Below are positions 1 to 14,564 of a DNA stretch of 64,000 nt, one piece after another. How positions within the stretch are numbered: the stretch's first letter is position 1; every line of letters begins with the position of its first letter. The notes under the pieces were generated by a model. That model was not told where the DNA came from. It saw nothing but the letters and a program-made list of their open reading frames with translations, and ran no database searches. The DNA lies in assembly GCF_019645875.1 (NCBI RefSeq), contig NZ_CP081000.1, positions 3,100,001-3,164,000 on the forward strand, in the 5' to 3' direction. The translations under genes were made by a program, and so were the position numbers. Origin of the DNA: Mycolicibacterium senegalense (GTDB taxonomy: Bacteria; Actinomycetota; Actinomycetes; Mycobacteriales; Mycobacteriaceae).

Positions 1-19
1 GCAGGAAATGGCGGATCAT
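1..19 (-). CDS. argF: Ornithine carbamoyltransferase, first codons only
   Basis: Only the first six codons (MIRHFL) lie in the window. The ATG overlaps the argD stop by 4 bp, as at the other junctions of this operon, and MIRHFL is the usual start of mycobacterial ArgF, which carbamoylates ornithine to citrulline. The assignment rests on this short N-terminus and its operon position. Confidence 0.75.
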
Positions 20-1191
20 GAGTCAGCCTCCACAGCGGTGTCGAGAACGGCGGGCAGAGCGGACAGGAACGTCTCGATCTGCGGTTCTGTGATGATCAGC
101 GGCGGCGCCAGCCGGATCACGTCGGCGGCCGCGGCGTTGACCAGGAAGCCGGCGTCGCGCGCGGCGGCCTCGACGGCCTTGGCGCTCGGTGCGGTCAACA
201 CCACGCCCTGCAGCAGGCCCTTGCCGCGGACGTGGTCGACGAGCGGATGGCCCAGCTCCTCGATGCCGTGGCTCAGCGTCTTGCCGAGCACCCCGGCGCG
301 CGCGATCAGATCCCCGTCGGCGAGCGCCTTGAGCACCGCCAGCGCGGCGGCGGTGCACACCGGGTTGCCTCCGAACGTGCTGCCGTGCAGGCCCGGGGTG
401 AGCAGGTCACCGGCCGCGCCGATGGCCAGGCAGGCACCGATCGGCAGCCCGCCGCCCAACCCCTTGGCCAGCGTGACGATGTCCGGGGTGATGCCGTCGT
501 GCTGGTGGGCGTAGAACGCGCCGGTACGCCCGACGCCGGTCTGTACCTCGTCGAGAACCAGCAGGGCGCCGTTCTTGGTGGTGATGTCTCGGGCCGCCGC
601 CAGGTAGCCGGCCGGCGGGACGACGACACCGCCCTCCCCCATGATCGGTTCCAGGAACACCGCGGCGGTATCCGAATCGACCGCGGCGGCAAGGGCTTCG
701 ACGTCGCCGTAGGGCACATGGGTGACGTTGCCGGGCAGCGGCTCGAAGGGTGCCTGCTTGGTGGGCTGGCCGGTGAGCGCCAGCGATCCCATGGTGCGGC
801 CATGGAAAGCGCCTTGGGCGGCAACGATATTGGTCTTGCCGGTGAGCCGGGTGATCTTGAAGGCCACCTCGTTGGCCTCGGTGCCCGAGTTGCAGAAGAA
901 CGCTCGCGCGGGGGTCCCCAGGTGACCGACCAGGGCTTCGGCCAGCTCGATGCCCGGCTCGGTGGCATACAGGTTGGAGGTGTGGCCCAGCGTGTTGAGC
1001 TGGGTGGTGACGGCCTCGATGACGCCGGGGTGGCGGTGCCCGAGGAGGTTGACCGCGATACCGCCGAGCAGGTCCAGATAGGACTTGCCGTCGGTGTCGG
1101 TCACCACGGCGCCGTCACCGCTGGCCAGCGCCAGTGGCGGGGTGCCGTAGTTGTTCATCATCACCGCTTGCCAGCGGTCCTGAAGGGTCAC
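16..1191 (-). CDS. argD: Acetylornithine aminotransferase
   Basis: PLP-dependent class III aminotransferase of 391 aa, normal length for ArgD. It converts N-acetylglutamate semialdehyde to N-acetylornithine. Visible landmarks are the cofactor-phosphate segment NSGTEANE, the segment [13 protein letters not shown] whose Asp contacts the pyridine nitrogen, and the Schiff-base lysine in [14 protein letters not shown]. The ATG overlaps the argB stop by 4 bp and the argD stop overlaps argF, so translation is coupled along the operon. Control is expected from the ArgR sites in front of argC. Confidence 0.97.
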   Translation of the reverse strand: MTLQDRWQAVMMNNYGTPPLALASGDGAVVTDTDGKSYLDLLGGIAVNLLGHRHPGVIEAVTTQLNTLGHTSNLYATEPGIELAEALVGHLGTPARAFFCNSGTEANEVAFKITRLTGKTNIVAAQGAFHGRTMGSLALTGQPTKQAPFEPLPGNVTHVPYGDVEALAAAVDSDTAAVFLEPIMGEGGVVVPPAGYLAAARDITTKNGALLVLDEVQTGVGRTGAFYAHQHDGITPDIVTLAKGLGGGLPIGACLAIGAAGDLLTPGLHGSTFGGNPVCTAAALAVLKALADGDLIARAGVLGKTLSHGIEELGHPLVDHVRGKGLLQGVVLTAPSAKAVEAAARDAGFLVNAAAADVIRLAPPLIITEPQIETFLSALPAVLDTAVEADS

Positions 1192-2062
1192 TTGGCCACC
1201 ACTTTCGTCCCGGTTCCTTCATCGGTGAAAAGCTCGACGAGCACACAGTGTTCGACGCGGCCGTCGATGACGTGCGCGCTCGGCACTCCGCCGGCCACCG
1301 CCCGCAGGCAGGCTTCGATCTTGGGCACCATGCCCGATTCGAGCCTGGGCAGCAGTTGGGTCAGTGCGGCGGTGTCGATCTCGCTGACCAGTGAGGAACG
1401 GTCCGGCCAGTCGGTGTAGAGGCCCTCCACGTCGGTGAGCATGATCAGCTTCTCGGCCCCCAGCGCCTCGGCCAGGGCGGCGGCCGCGGTGTCGGCATTG
1501 ATGTTGTGCACCACGCCGTCGGCATCGGGTCCGATGGTCGAGACCACCGGGATCCGGCCGGCGGCAATGAGATCCAGCAGTGATTCGGCGTTGACGTACT
1601 CCACGTCGCCGACCAGCCCGATGTCGGTCGCCACACCGTCGACGGTGACGCTGCGCCGCACCGCGGTGAACAGGTGCGCGTCCTCACCGGTGAGGCCCAC
1701 CGCGTACGGGCCGTGGGCATTGATCAGGTTCACCAGCTCCCGGCCCACCTGGCCGAACAACACCATGCGCGCCACATCGAGCACCTCGGGCGTGGTGACC
1801 CGAAAGCCGCCCTTGAAATCGCCTGCGATACCGAGCCTTTTGAGCATGGCACTGATCTGCGGGCCGCCGCCGTGCACCACGACGGGTTTGATGCCGCAGT
1901 TCCGCAGGAACACCATGTCGGCGGCGAAGGCGGCCTTGAGGGTGTCGTCGGTCATCGCGTTGCCGCCGTATTTGACGACGACGATCTGGCCGTGCAGCTG
2001 CTTGAGCCACGGCAATGCCGAGGCGAGCACCTGGGCCTTGACGCCGCGCTCGATCGGTTGGC

Positions 2063-2066
<4 letters not shown>
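1188..2066 (-). CDS. argB: Acetylglutamate kinase
   Basis: Amino-acid-kinase-family enzyme of 292 aa that phosphorylates N-acetylglutamate, the step usually feedback-inhibited by arginine. The phosphate-binding lysine is in [10 protein letters not shown] near the N-terminus, the glycine-rich loop is [11 protein letters not shown], and the nucleotide-site lysine lies in the C-terminal [10 protein letters not shown]. The N-terminal helix before the fold ([15 protein letters not shown]) resembles the extension of arginine-sensitive hexameric enzymes, so feedback inhibition is likely. It overlaps both argJ and argD by 4 bp. Confidence 0.97.
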
Positions 2067-4714
<2,648 letters not shown>

Positions 4715-4759
4715 CCCAACCTTCACTCATCCACCTCTTGATGAAAGAAGGCACTGTCC

Positions 4760-5815
4760 ATGGTGATTGTTGGCACCGACGTACACAAGCGCACCCACAC
4801 CTTCGTCGCAGTCAACGAGGCCGGCGCCAAACTCGGCGAAAAACTCGTTCCCGCGACCAGCACGGGCCATCAGAAGGCATTGCAGTGGGCCCGTACGGAG
4901 TTCGGCCAAGACCTGCTCTGGGGTATCGAAGATTGCCGCAATCTCTCGGCCCGCCTCGAGCGCGATCTACTCTCAGCGGGCCAACGGGTGGTCCGGGTAG
5001 CGCCCAAACTGATGGCCCAGACCCGAGCCTGCGCCCGCACCCGCGGCAAATCCGACCCGATCGACGCTCTGGCCGTCGCACACGCAGTGCTGCGGTATCC
5101 CGACCTGCCCGTCGCCGCCCACGACGAGGTATCCCGGGAGTTGAAACTACTGGTGGATCGCCGCGAAGACCTTGTGGCTCAACGGACCTCAACAATCAAC
5201 CGACTACTGGGACGAATCCATGAACTCGACCCCGCCCGCACCCCCAAACGCGGTGCCCTGGACCGGGCCAAGACCCGTAACGAGCTGGGCAACTGGCTCG
5301 ACACCCTGCACGGACTGCTCGCCGAGCTGGCCCGCGACGAACTCGACGACATCACCCGCCTGACCGACACCATCAACGCCCTAGCCGCCCGAATCGGCCA
5401 ACACGTCCACGACGTCGCCCCCGAACTGCTGGCCCTGCAAGGCTGCGGCGAGTTGACCGCGGCCAAACTCGTCGGCGAAACCGCCGGAGTGAAACGGTTC
5501 AAAAACGAGGCTGCCTTCGCCCGCCACAGCGGCACCGCCCCCATCCCCGTGTGGTCAGGAAACACCGCCGGACGCGTCCGTTTGACCCGCTCAGGCAACC
5601 GCCAACTCAACGCCGCCCTCTACCGCATCGCCCTCACCCAGATCCGCATCACCGACAGCCCCGGACAGCTCTACTACCGCAAACGACTCGCCCACGGCGA
5701 CTCATCAACCGAAGCCCTCCGCTGCCTCAAACGCCGCCTCACCCGCACCGTCTACCACCGACTCCACACCGACGAACAAGCCCGCCTCAACGACCCACAC
5801 CCGGCCGCCGCTTGA
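4760..5815 (+). CDS. IS110-family DEDD transposase/recombinase
   Basis: Intact 351-aa recombinase. The N-terminal RuvC-like DEDD domain shows Asp7 (GTDVHK), Glu57 (WGIEDC), Asp99 and Asp102 (GKSDPIDA). A coiled middle region follows, then the C-terminal Tnp20 domain with a helix-hairpin-helix segment (LQGCGELTAAKLVGE) and the serine region ARHSGTAPIPVWSGN that holds the second-domain nucleophile in this family. Such enzymes use an element-encoded bridge RNA to choose donor and target. The reading frame has no lesion, so the element may still be active. The ATG has only a modest upstream AAGG. Confidence 0.95.
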   Translation: MVIVGTDVHKRTHTFVAVNEAGAKLGEKLVPATSTGHQKALQWARTEFGQDLLWGIEDCRNLSARLERDLLSAGQRVVRVAPKLMAQTRACARTRGKSDPIDALAVAHAVLRYPDLPVAAHDEVSRELKLLVDRREDLVAQRTSTINRLLGRIHELDPARTPKRGALDRAKTRNELGNWLDTLHGLLAELARDELDDITRLTDTINALAARIGQHVHDVAPELLALQGCGELTAAKLVGETAGVKRFKNEAAFARHSGTAPIPVWSGNTAGRVRLTRSGNRQLNAALYRIALTQIRITDSPGQLYYRKRLAHGDSSTEALRCLKRRLTRTVYHRLHTDEQARLNDPHPAAA

Positions 5816-5827
5816 CATAGGAGCAAT

Positions 5828-5833
5828 GCTCGC
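5828..5833 (+). repeat. 61-bp palindromic repeat, copy 2, right 6 bp
   Basis: GCTCGC is the displaced end of the right arm of the repeat begun at 4469. It is followed by GGTGC, which also follows the repeat copies at 43258 and 61142. It lies 21 bp beyond the pheT stop, so before the insertion the repeat sat at the 3' end of pheT. Confidence 0.8.
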
Positions 5834-5854
5834 GGTGCTGGGGTGACGGTCAGG

Positions 5855-8334
5855 TCAGCCGCGCAGGACCGCCCCGACACGGTCACCGGCCACCGCGACG
5901 GCGGCGTCACGGGCAGCGCTGGCCTCGTCCTCGGTCAGGGTGCGGTCGGCAGCCCGGAACCGCAGGGCCAGGGTCAGCGACTTGCGACCCTCCCCGATCT
6001 GCGGGCCGGTGTAGACGTCGAACAGCCGAACGTCCTCCAAAAGGTCACCGGCCCCGTCGCGGACGGCGGCAACAACCGCAGCCGACGCGACCTCAACATC
6101 GACGACCACGCTGATGTCCTGGAACACCGCCGGGAACGGTGACACCTTCGGCGCAGGCAGGGTCTCGACGATCGGCACCGCGTCGAGGTCGAGTTCGACC
6201 GCACACGCGCCCTTGGGCAGGCCGGTCCGTTCGATGACCGCGGGATGCAGCTGGCCGGCGTAGCCGACGACCGTGTCGCCGACGAGCACCTCGGCGCAGC
6301 GACCCGGATGCCACGGCAGTTCCTGGGCCGCACGCAGGGTGAACTCCACCCCGGCGGCGCGGCCGATCACGCGTACCGCCTCGAACGCATCGGACGCCTC
6401 GACAGGACGTCCCGGACCCCACGGTCCGGCGGGCTCGCGCAGCCCGGCAAGCACCGCGGCGACGTGTTGCGGCTGACGCGGCAGCGAGGCGTCCAGTCCG
6501 ACGATCTCGTCGTCGGTGGGTCTGCGGTCGTTCGGGATTCGCTCGACGGCCCGGGTCTCGGCGGTGGGGTGCACCACCTGCTGGATCGCGAACAATGCGA
6601 CGTCAGCAGTGCCACGGGATACGTTGCGGCCCAAGGCTTCCAACAGCCCCGGCAGCAACGTGGTGGCCAGCTGTGGCCGGTCGGCCTCCAGCGGGTTGAG
6701 CACCTTGGTGGCGTTGCGGCGCGGATCCTCGGCAGCCAGGCCCCAGGCGTCGAACACGCCCGCGGGCAGGAACGGAGTGGGCAGGACCTCGACGAACCCG
6801 GCCAGTGCCAGTGACTTTCCGATGGCCCGGCGCCGCTTCTGCACAGCGGACAGGCCGCGCCCGGCCGGCGCGGTCGGCAGCACCGACGGAATGGACTCGA
6901 GCCCTTCCAGCCGCAGCACCTCCTCGACGAGGTCGGCACGCTGATGCAGATCCGGCCGCCAACTGGGCGGGGTGACGGTCAGCGGGTCCGAACCGGTCAC
7001 CTCGGCACCGATCTGGGTGAGCCGCCGCGCCGTGGTGCCCGCGGCGTATTCCACGCCCGCAGTGCGATCGGGCAGGTCGGCCGGGATCCCGATGGTCGGC
7101 TGCGACCAGTCGGTGCGGTCGTCGGCACGCCAGTCCGTCAGCTTCGGCTCGACGCGTCCGCCGGCGATCTCTGCCAGCAGGCTCGCGCAACGGTCAAGTG
7201 CGGCAACCGAAATGGCCGGATCGACCGAACGTTCGTAGCGACGGCCGGCCTCGCTGGCCAGGTGTAGCCGACGCTGGGTGCGCGACACCGCGGCCGGATC
7301 CCACACCGCCGCTTCCAGCAGCACGTCGGTGGTGGAATCGCGCACCTCGGTGGTGCCCGCGCCCATCACGCCGCCGATCGCGGCGGTCGCGACGTCGTCG
7401 ACGATCAACACGTCGGCCGAATTCAAGGTGCGCTCGACATCGTCGAGGGTGATGACCTTCTCACCGTCGCGGGCGAACCGCACCGCGAAACCACCGGTGA
7501 TCAGGCTGCTGTCGTGCGCGTGCATCGGGTGGCCGATTTCGAGCATGACGTAGTTGGTCACGTCGACGGCCGGTGAGATGGCGCGGATGCCGCTGAGCAT
7601 CAACCGCCGCTGCATCCACCACGGTGACACGGCGGTTGGATCGATGCCGGTGACCGGCCGCAACCCGAAGCGCTGCACCCCGGTTCCGGGCTCGACGGTC
7701 AGCGGCCAGGCTTCGCCTTCGGCAGGCAGCGGCGCCACGTCGGCCAGGTCGACGAAGTCCAGGTCGTGGGCACAGGCGATCTCGCGCGCCAGGCCGCGGA
7801 CCGACAGGCAGTAGCCGCGGTCCGGCGTAATCGCCAGGTGGAACACCACGTCGTCGAGACCGAGGATGTCGGCGGCCGGGGTACCCGGTTCGGCAGTGCC
7901 CTCGGGCAGCACCAGGATGCCGGCCCCCTCGACGCCCAGGTTCATCTCCGACGCCGAGCAGATCATGCCGTCGGAGACCCGGCCGTAGGTCTTGCGGGTG
8001 GCGATCTTGAAGTCGCCGGGCAGGACGGTGCCGGGCAGGGCCACCACAACCAGGTCGCCGACCGCGAAATTCGTTGCCCCACAAACGATGTCACGCGGCT
8101 CAGGCTCACCGACATCGACTTTGCAGGCCCGGATCGGCTTCTTGAACTCGGTGAGCTCCTCGATCTCGGCGACCCGGCCGACGGTCAGCGGGCCGCTGAC
8201 CGGGCCGGCCGGGATGATCTCCTCGACCTCGTGACCGATCCGGATGAACGTCTGCTCGAGTTCCTCGACCGACACGTCCCAATCCGGCGCACCGGCACGG
8301 ACGGCTTCACTCAACCAGCTGAAAGGGATTCGCA

Positions 8335-8335
<1 letters not shown>
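5855..8335 (-). CDS. pheT: Phenylalanyl-tRNA synthetase beta subunit
   Basis: Full-length 826-aa bacterial PheT. Domain order: N-terminal B1 and tRNA-binding (EMAP-like) domain near residues 40-155, B3/B4 domain with the editing site, B5 domain, a pseudo-catalytic core, and a C-terminal ferredoxin-fold anticodon-binding domain ([16 protein letters not shown] to the end). It forms the alpha2-beta2 enzyme with PheS and edits mischarged tyrosine. Its ATG shares one base with the pheS stop. The IS110 insertion lies just downstream and does not touch the gene. Confidence 0.98.
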
Positions 8336-10315
<1,980 letters not shown>

Positions 10316-10321
10316 AGCGCA

Positions 10322-10327
10322 AGACTA
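10322..10327 (-). promoter_or_regulatory. -10 element of the cyclase gene, leaderless geometry
   Basis: TAGTCT on the minus strand, then six bases and the GTG of the cyclase. The spacing equals that of the pheS, hemerythrin and MBL genes in this window and fixes the start at 10315. Confidence 0.6.
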
Positions 10328-10472
10328 AGTGGCCCGCTCACCGGGCGGCAATCACGCGGCGAGCGGGTTTGCCCACACTCCCCGGCCGGCCGACAACCGA
10401 GCTGGTCACAGCGCTGTGGCGCGACGATAGCCGGCGAATAACAGTGCGCGACGACGCGCCGCGACCCTTATA

Positions 10473-10488
10473 GACAACATGCGTTGTC
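10473..10488. promoter_or_regulatory. Palindromic operator GACAAC-ATGC-GTTGTC
   Basis: Perfect 6-bp inverted repeat around four bases, directly upstream of a likely -10 (TACTAT, 10491-10496) of the DUF2236 gene. A dimeric repressor, TetR type by the look of the site, would cover the -35 region. No candidate regulator gene is adjacent. The rest of the 10328-10544 gap shows nothing else recognisable. Confidence 0.6.
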
Positions 10489-10544
10489 ACTACTATCGTG
10501 GGCGCCAGCTGTGATTCACGTCATGACGAGTCAACGAGGACGCA

Positions 10545-11567
10545 ATGACCACACGAACCACCATCACCGCCGAGCACGACCCGCTCGGTCCCGATTCGCT
10601 GACCTGGAAATACTTCGGTGACCTGCGCACCGGGATGCTGGGCGTATGGATCGGCGCGATCCAGAACATGTACCCGGAACTCGGCGCCGGAGTCGAGGAG
10701 CATTCGATCCTGCTCCGTGAACCGCTGCAGCGGGTGGCCCGGTCCGTGTACCCGATCATGGGGGTGGTCTACGACGGCGACCGTGCGGCAGACACCGGCG
10801 CGCAGATCAAGGGCTTTCACACCACGATCAAGGGAGTGGACGGCCAGGGGCGCCGTTACCACGCGTTGAACCCGGAGACGTTCTACTGGGCACACGCCAC
10901 GTTCTTCATGTTGATCATCAAGACCGCCGAATATTTCTGCGGCGGCCTCACCGAGGCCGAAAAACAACAGCTGTTCGACGAACACGTGCAGTGGTATCGC
11001 ATGTACGGCATGAGTATGCGTCCGGTCCCCAACAGCTGGGAGGAGTTCCAGGAGTACTGGGACGCCAAGTGCCGCGACGAGCTCGAGATCAACCGGGCCA
11101 CCCTCGACATCTTCACCATCCGGATCCCCAAGCCGTGGTTCGTGCTGATGCCAACTCCAGTATGGGACCAGCTGTTCAAACCCCTTGTCGGAGCACAACG
11201 CTGGATCGCAGCCGGCCTGTTCGACCCGGCGGTCCGAGAGAAGGCCGGCATGCGGTGGACGCCCGGCGACGAAGTGCTGCTGCGAATCTTCGGCAAGATG
11301 GTCGAACTGGCGTTCATCGCCGTGCCCGACGAGATCAGGCTGCACCCGCGCGCGTTGTCGGCGTACCGACGCGCGGCCGGGAAGCTACCCGCCGACGGCC
11401 CCCTGGTGGAAGCACCGAGTTTCATGGCCCCGCCACGCGACCGCCGAGGGCTGCCGATGCACTACTCGCCGCGCCACAAGACCCTGCTGGACCGGGCCGG
11501 CGCGCTGGTGCACACGACGTTCTCGCTGCCAGCGCTGCGGCGGCCCGCCCGCCGCCCTGCCGCCTGA
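10545..11567 (+). CDS. DUF2236 / MpaB-type oxygenase (Rv1645c-like)
   Basis: 340-aa protein of the oxygenase-MpaB (DUF2236) family, mostly helical, thought to be a haem-type enzyme related to latex-clearing oxygenases. The family pattern is seen in the N-terminal WKYFGDLRTGMLGVWIGAIQNMYPELGAGV, the HTTIKGVDGQGRRYHALNPETFYWAHATFF block (the latter His a likely ligand) and FCGGLTEAEKQQLFDEHVQWYRMYG. The substrate is unknown. The ATG has an AGGA ribosome site, and a palindromic operator lies 57 bp upstream. The M. tuberculosis homologue occupies the same relative place. Confidence 0.85.
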   Translation: MTTRTTITAEHDPLGPDSLTWKYFGDLRTGMLGVWIGAIQNMYPELGAGVEEHSILLREPLQRVARSVYPIMGVVYDGDRAADTGAQIKGFHTTIKGVDGQGRRYHALNPETFYWAHATFFMLIIKTAEYFCGGLTEAEKQQLFDEHVQWYRMYGMSMRPVPNSWEEFQEYWDAKCRDELEINRATLDIFTIRIPKPWFVLMPTPVWDQLFKPLVGAQRWIAAGLFDPAVREKAGMRWTPGDEVLLRIFGKMVELAFIAVPDEIRLHPRALSAYRRAAGKLPADGPLVEAPSFMAPPRDRRGLPMHYSPRHKTLLDRAGALVHTTFSLPALRRPARRPAA

Positions 11568-11572
11568 GTTTT

Positions 11573-11588
11573 GACACGTGTCTAAGCT
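11573..11588 (+). promoter_or_regulatory. Operator GACACGTGTC abutting a leaderless -10
   Basis: The perfect 10-bp palindrome GACACGTGTC (11573-11582) is immediately followed by TAAGCT (11583-11588), which is six bases before the ATG of the acyl-CoA dehydrogenase. TTGACA overlaps the palindrome. A repressor bound here would occlude the promoter. A related palindrome, TGACAGGTGTCA, lies at 63257. Confidence 0.65.
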
Positions 11589-11594
11589 GTCGAG

Positions 11595-12839
11595 ATGCTT
11601 GATTGGTCTGATGTAGACATCGCTGTCCGGGACGCAGTTCGCGAGTTCGTGGACAAGGAGATCCGGCCCCATCTCGACGAACTCGAGAGCGGCGACCTGG
11701 AGCCGTACCCGATCGTGCGAAAGTTGTTCTCCACGTTCGGCATCGACACCATGGCCAAGGAATCGCTGGACAAGCGGCTGGAGAAGCTGCGCAGCGGCGA
11801 CACCAAGCCCTCGGGCGCCCGGGGCGGAATGTTCGGCGGCAGCGGATCCCCGGGTATGGGATTCGTCCTGATCAGCGAACTCTGCCGGGTGTCGATGGGC
11901 CTGGTCACCGGCTTGGGCGTCAGCCTCGGCCTGACCGTGTCGACCATCCAGAGCCGCGGCACCCTGGCCCAGCAGGAACGCTGGCTGCCCGGTCTGGTGA
12001 CCTACGAGAAGATCGGCGCGTGGGCGATCACCGAACCCGATTCGGGCTCGGATGCCTTCGGCGGCATGAAGTCCTACGTCACCCGCGATGGTGACGACTA
12101 CATCCTCAACGGCCAGAAGACCTTCATCACCAACGGGCCCGACGCCGACGTCGTGGTGGTCTACGCGAAATTGGACGAAGGCGATGGCGCGGACAAGCGC
12201 AACCGGAAGGTGCTGACCTTCGTCCTCGACCGCGGCATGGAGGGCTTCGTGCAGTCGAAGCCGTTCCGCAAGATGGGCATTCACTCATCGCGCACCGGCG
12301 AGCTGTTCTTCAACAACGTCCGTCTGGGCCGCGACCGACTGCTCGGCGAGACCGAAGGCTCCGAGACCGCGGACGGCGTCGACGAGGGCCGGGCCAGTGC
12401 CCGGTCGAACTTCTCGGCCGAACGTATCGGGGTGGCCGCGATGGCCCTGGGCGTGATCGAGGAATGCCTGCGCTTGAGCGTCGACTACGCCAAGAGCCGC
12501 ACCCTGTGGGGCCAGGAGATCAGCCAGTTCCAGCTGATCCAGCTCAAGCTCGCCAACATGGAAGTGGCCCGGATGAACGTGCGCAACATGCTGTTCCGCG
12601 TCATCGAATCCGCTGAGAAGGGCGCGCCGATCTCTCTGGCCGAGGCCTCGGCGATCAAGTGGTACTGCTCGCAGGCGGCCACCGACGTGGCGATGGAAGC
12701 CGTGCAGCTGTTCGGCGGCAACGGCTACATGACCGAGTACCGGGTGGAACAGCTGGCACGCGATGCCAAGTCGCTGATGATCTACGCCGGCAGCAACGAA
12801 GTGCAGATCACCCACGTGGCTCGGGGGCTGCTCAGTTAG
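11595..12839 (+). CDS. Acyl-CoA dehydrogenase
   Basis: FAD-dependent acyl-CoA dehydrogenase of 414 aa. The family signature AWAITEPDSGSDAFGGMKSYVTRDGDDYILNG lies near residue 140, and the C-terminal helical domain has VQLFGGNGYMTEYRVEQLARDAK. Helices in the N-terminal domain carry an unusual insert (about residues 60-90, EKLRSGDTKPSGARGGMFGGSGSPG). The acyl substrate cannot be read from sequence. The gene stands alone on the plus strand with its own leaderless promoter and a palindromic operator, consistent with induction by a fatty acyl ligand. Confidence 0.92.
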   Translation: MLDWSDVDIAVRDAVREFVDKEIRPHLDELESGDLEPYPIVRKLFSTFGIDTMAKESLDKRLEKLRSGDTKPSGARGGMFGGSGSPGMGFVLISELCRVSMGLVTGLGVSLGLTVSTIQSRGTLAQQERWLPGLVTYEKIGAWAITEPDSGSDAFGGMKSYVTRDGDDYILNGQKTFITNGPDADVVVVYAKLDEGDGADKRNRKVLTFVLDRGMEGFVQSKPFRKMGIHSSRTGELFFNNVRLGRDRLLGETEGSETADGVDEGRASARSNFSAERIGVAAMALGVIEECLRLSVDYAKSRTLWGQEISQFQLIQLKLANMEVARMNVRNMLFRVIESAEKGAPISLAEASAIKWYCSQAATDVAMEAVQLFGGNGYMTEYRVEQLARDAKSLMIYAGSNEVQITHVARGLLS

Positions 12840-12841
12840 CG

Positions 12842-13312
12842 CTATCCCTGGATCATTTCGCGACCCGGGTGCGCCGCGCGCCACCCGGCCATCGCGGCAT
12901 CCCAGTCGTCACCGTCGAGTGCGGTGAGCGAGGCCGGGAACAGCCCGTCTTCCTCTTTGGCGATGTGGACATAGAGCTCCTCGACCTCCCGGCGCACCCG
13001 GTCCTGATCGGCGGGATCGGTCACGTCTGCCACCTCGAGGAAGGCGGCGAGCTCGCGGTGTTCGGCCACCAGCGGGTCGATGTGCTCGGCGTAGAGCTCG
13101 TCGGTGTGCATCACGGCGAACAGTCCGTTCTCCTCGCCCTGCCAGTGGGAACGCAACTCGTCGAACATCGCTGCCACGAGTCTGCGGGCGGCGTCCAGGT
13201 CGCCACGGTCCAGGGCGCGCACCGCTTCACGGCCGTGATCGACCGCCCGCTCGTGCTCGGCGATGTAGTCCCGGATCAGGGGCATCTCGCGGCAGCCGCA
13301 GTACTGGCACAT
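12842..13312 (-). CDS. Hemerythrin-like HHE protein with N-terminal cysteine motif
   Basis: 156-aa four-helix-bundle protein. Iron-ligand candidates are His in IAEHERAVDH, the HWQGEENGLF segment (H..E), EHRELAAF and HIAKEEDGLFP. The N-terminus MCQYCGCRE adds a small Cys cluster found in a subgroup of actinobacterial hemerythrins and could bind metal or sense redox state. Roles in oxygen or nitric-oxide sensing are possible but unproven. The gene converges with the acyl-CoA dehydrogenase (2-bp gap). Confidence 0.85.
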   Translation of the reverse strand: MCQYCGCREMPLIRDYIAEHERAVDHGREAVRALDRGDLDAARRLVAAMFDELRSHWQGEENGLFAVMHTDELYAEHIDPLVAEHRELAAFLEVADVTDPADQDRVRREVEELYVHIAKEEDGLFPASLTALDGDDWDAAMAGWRAAHPGREMIQG

Positions 13313-13318
13313 GGCTCG

Positions 13319-13324
13319 ACCTTA
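13319..13324 (-). promoter_or_regulatory. -10 element of the hemerythrin gene, leaderless geometry
   Basis: TAAGGT on the minus strand, six bases before the ATG at 13312. This supports the start that keeps the MCQYCGC motif. Confidence 0.6.
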
Positions 13325-13364
13325 GACCGGTCGGATGGGCCTCCACGGGTGAAGCGCGCGACCG

Positions 13365-14111
13365 CTAACCGGCGCGGTGGGCGCGAGCGCTCTGATAGAG
13401 ACAGATCGATGCCGCAGACGAGATGTTGAGACTTTCGGACTGCCCGGGCATCGGGATGTGCACCCGGTGATCGGCCGCCGCGGCCAATTCGGTTGGCAGA
13501 CCGTGCGCTTCGGGCCCGAACAGCCAGGCGGTGGACGGCGCCAGGTCGGCATCGTCGAGGCTGACCTCGCCGTCGATTGTGGTCGCCAGCACCTGCAACC
13601 CGGCCGCCTGCAACCGCGCGACGACGGCGGCCTCGTCGGGCTCACTGATCACCGGCAGTGAGAAGATGCTGCCGGCCGACGCCCGTAGGCATTTGCTGTT
13701 GTAGGGGTCGACGCTGTTACCGGCCAGCACCACCGCATCGGCACCCATCGCGTCGGCACTGCGGATCAACGTACCGGCGTTACCGGGTTCGGAAATCTGC
13801 ACGGGCACCGCGACCAACCGCGGGGCGTCGGCCAGAACGTCGTCGAGGCTGACTTCCGGCAGCCGGCACACGGCCACCAGGCCGACCGGGGTGACGGTGT
13901 CCGACAACGCTTTCGCGGCCCGCTCGGTGACCAGCTGCACTGGCGTATCGGCCAGCAGCGAACCGAAGCGCTCCAGGGCAACCTCCGTCGCGAACACCTC
14001 GGAAACGAGTCCGCGCCGCAACGCGGCCTCGACGAGGTTGGGACCCTCGGCAAGGAAACGTGCGGCGCGGCGGCGCCCGATGTGGCGCTGCAATTTGACC
14101 GCAGCAACCAC
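13365..14111 (-). CDS. tsnR: SpoU-family (SPOUT) rRNA 2'-O-methyltransferase TsnR
   Basis: 248-aa trefoil-knot methyltransferase with an N-terminal substrate-binding domain (about 1-90) and a C-terminal SPOUT domain. SAM-binding and knot motifs are PVQISEPGNAGTLIRSADAMGADAVVL, AWLFGPEAHGLPTEL and IPMPGQSESLNISSAASICLYQSAR. It methylates a ribose in 23S rRNA or tRNA; the exact site is not certain. It sits 23 bp after rplT and is probably read from the infC operon. Confidence 0.92.
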   Translation of the reverse strand: MVAAVKLQRHIGRRRAARFLAEGPNLVEAALRRGLVSEVFATEVALERFGSLLADTPVQLVTERAAKALSDTVTPVGLVAVCRLPEVSLDDVLADAPRLVAVPVQISEPGNAGTLIRSADAMGADAVVLAGNSVDPYNSKCLRASAGSIFSLPVISEPDEAAVVARLQAAGLQVLATTIDGEVSLDDADLAPSTAWLFGPEAHGLPTELAAAADHRVHIPMPGQSESLNISSAASICLYQSARAHRAG

Positions 14112-14134
14112 CCGGGCAGAACGCTCGGTGAGCG

Positions 14135-14524
14135 TCAGGCGGCCTCTCCGGAGGGTGCGTTGACATCCTCGGGGAGCGCGGCCTTGGCGACCTCGACCAA
14201 CGCGGTGAACGCGGCGGCGTCGCTCACGGCGATCTCGGCCAGGTTCTTGCGGTCAACCTCGACCCCAGCGGCCTTGAGGCCCTGGATCAGACGGTTGTAG
14301 GTGATGTCGTTGGCGCGGGCCGCGGCGTTGATGCGCGAGATCCACAGCTTGCGGAACTCACCCTTGCGGGCACGGCGGTCCCGGTAGGCGTAAGTCAGCG
14401 AATGCAGCTGCTGTTCCTTGGCCTTGCGGTACAGGCGCGACCGCTGACCGCGGTAGCCCTTCGAGGCCTTGAGTACGGTACGCCGCTTCTTCTGGGCGTT
14501 GAGTGCGCGCTTCACGCGTGCCAT
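14135..14524 (-). CDS. rplT: 50S ribosomal protein L20
   Basis: 129-aa L20, with the basic N-terminal RNA-binding extension [19 protein letters not shown] and the C-terminal globular domain ([30 protein letters not shown]). It is third gene of infC-rpmI-rplT. In Firmicutes and enterobacteria L20 represses this operon; whether that holds here is not visible. A short acidic C-terminal tail follows the conserved domain. Confidence 0.98.
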   Translation of the reverse strand: MARVKRALNAQKKRRTVLKASKGYRGQRSRLYRKAKEQQLHSLTYAYRDRRARKGEFRKLWISRINAAARANDITYNRLIQGLKAAGVEVDRKNLAEIAVSDAAAFTALVEVAKAALPEDVNAPSGEAA

Positions 14525-14564
14525 GGGATGTTCCTATTCTCGTTCGGTACGGGGAGCGGCAGTA

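Noticed and set aside
5829-5830. CT as the proven recombination core of the IS110 element
   Set aside because: A CT core fits several guides, but the joined flanks already rebuild the repeat with no overlap and a GC core also fits part of the data, so no core is asserted.
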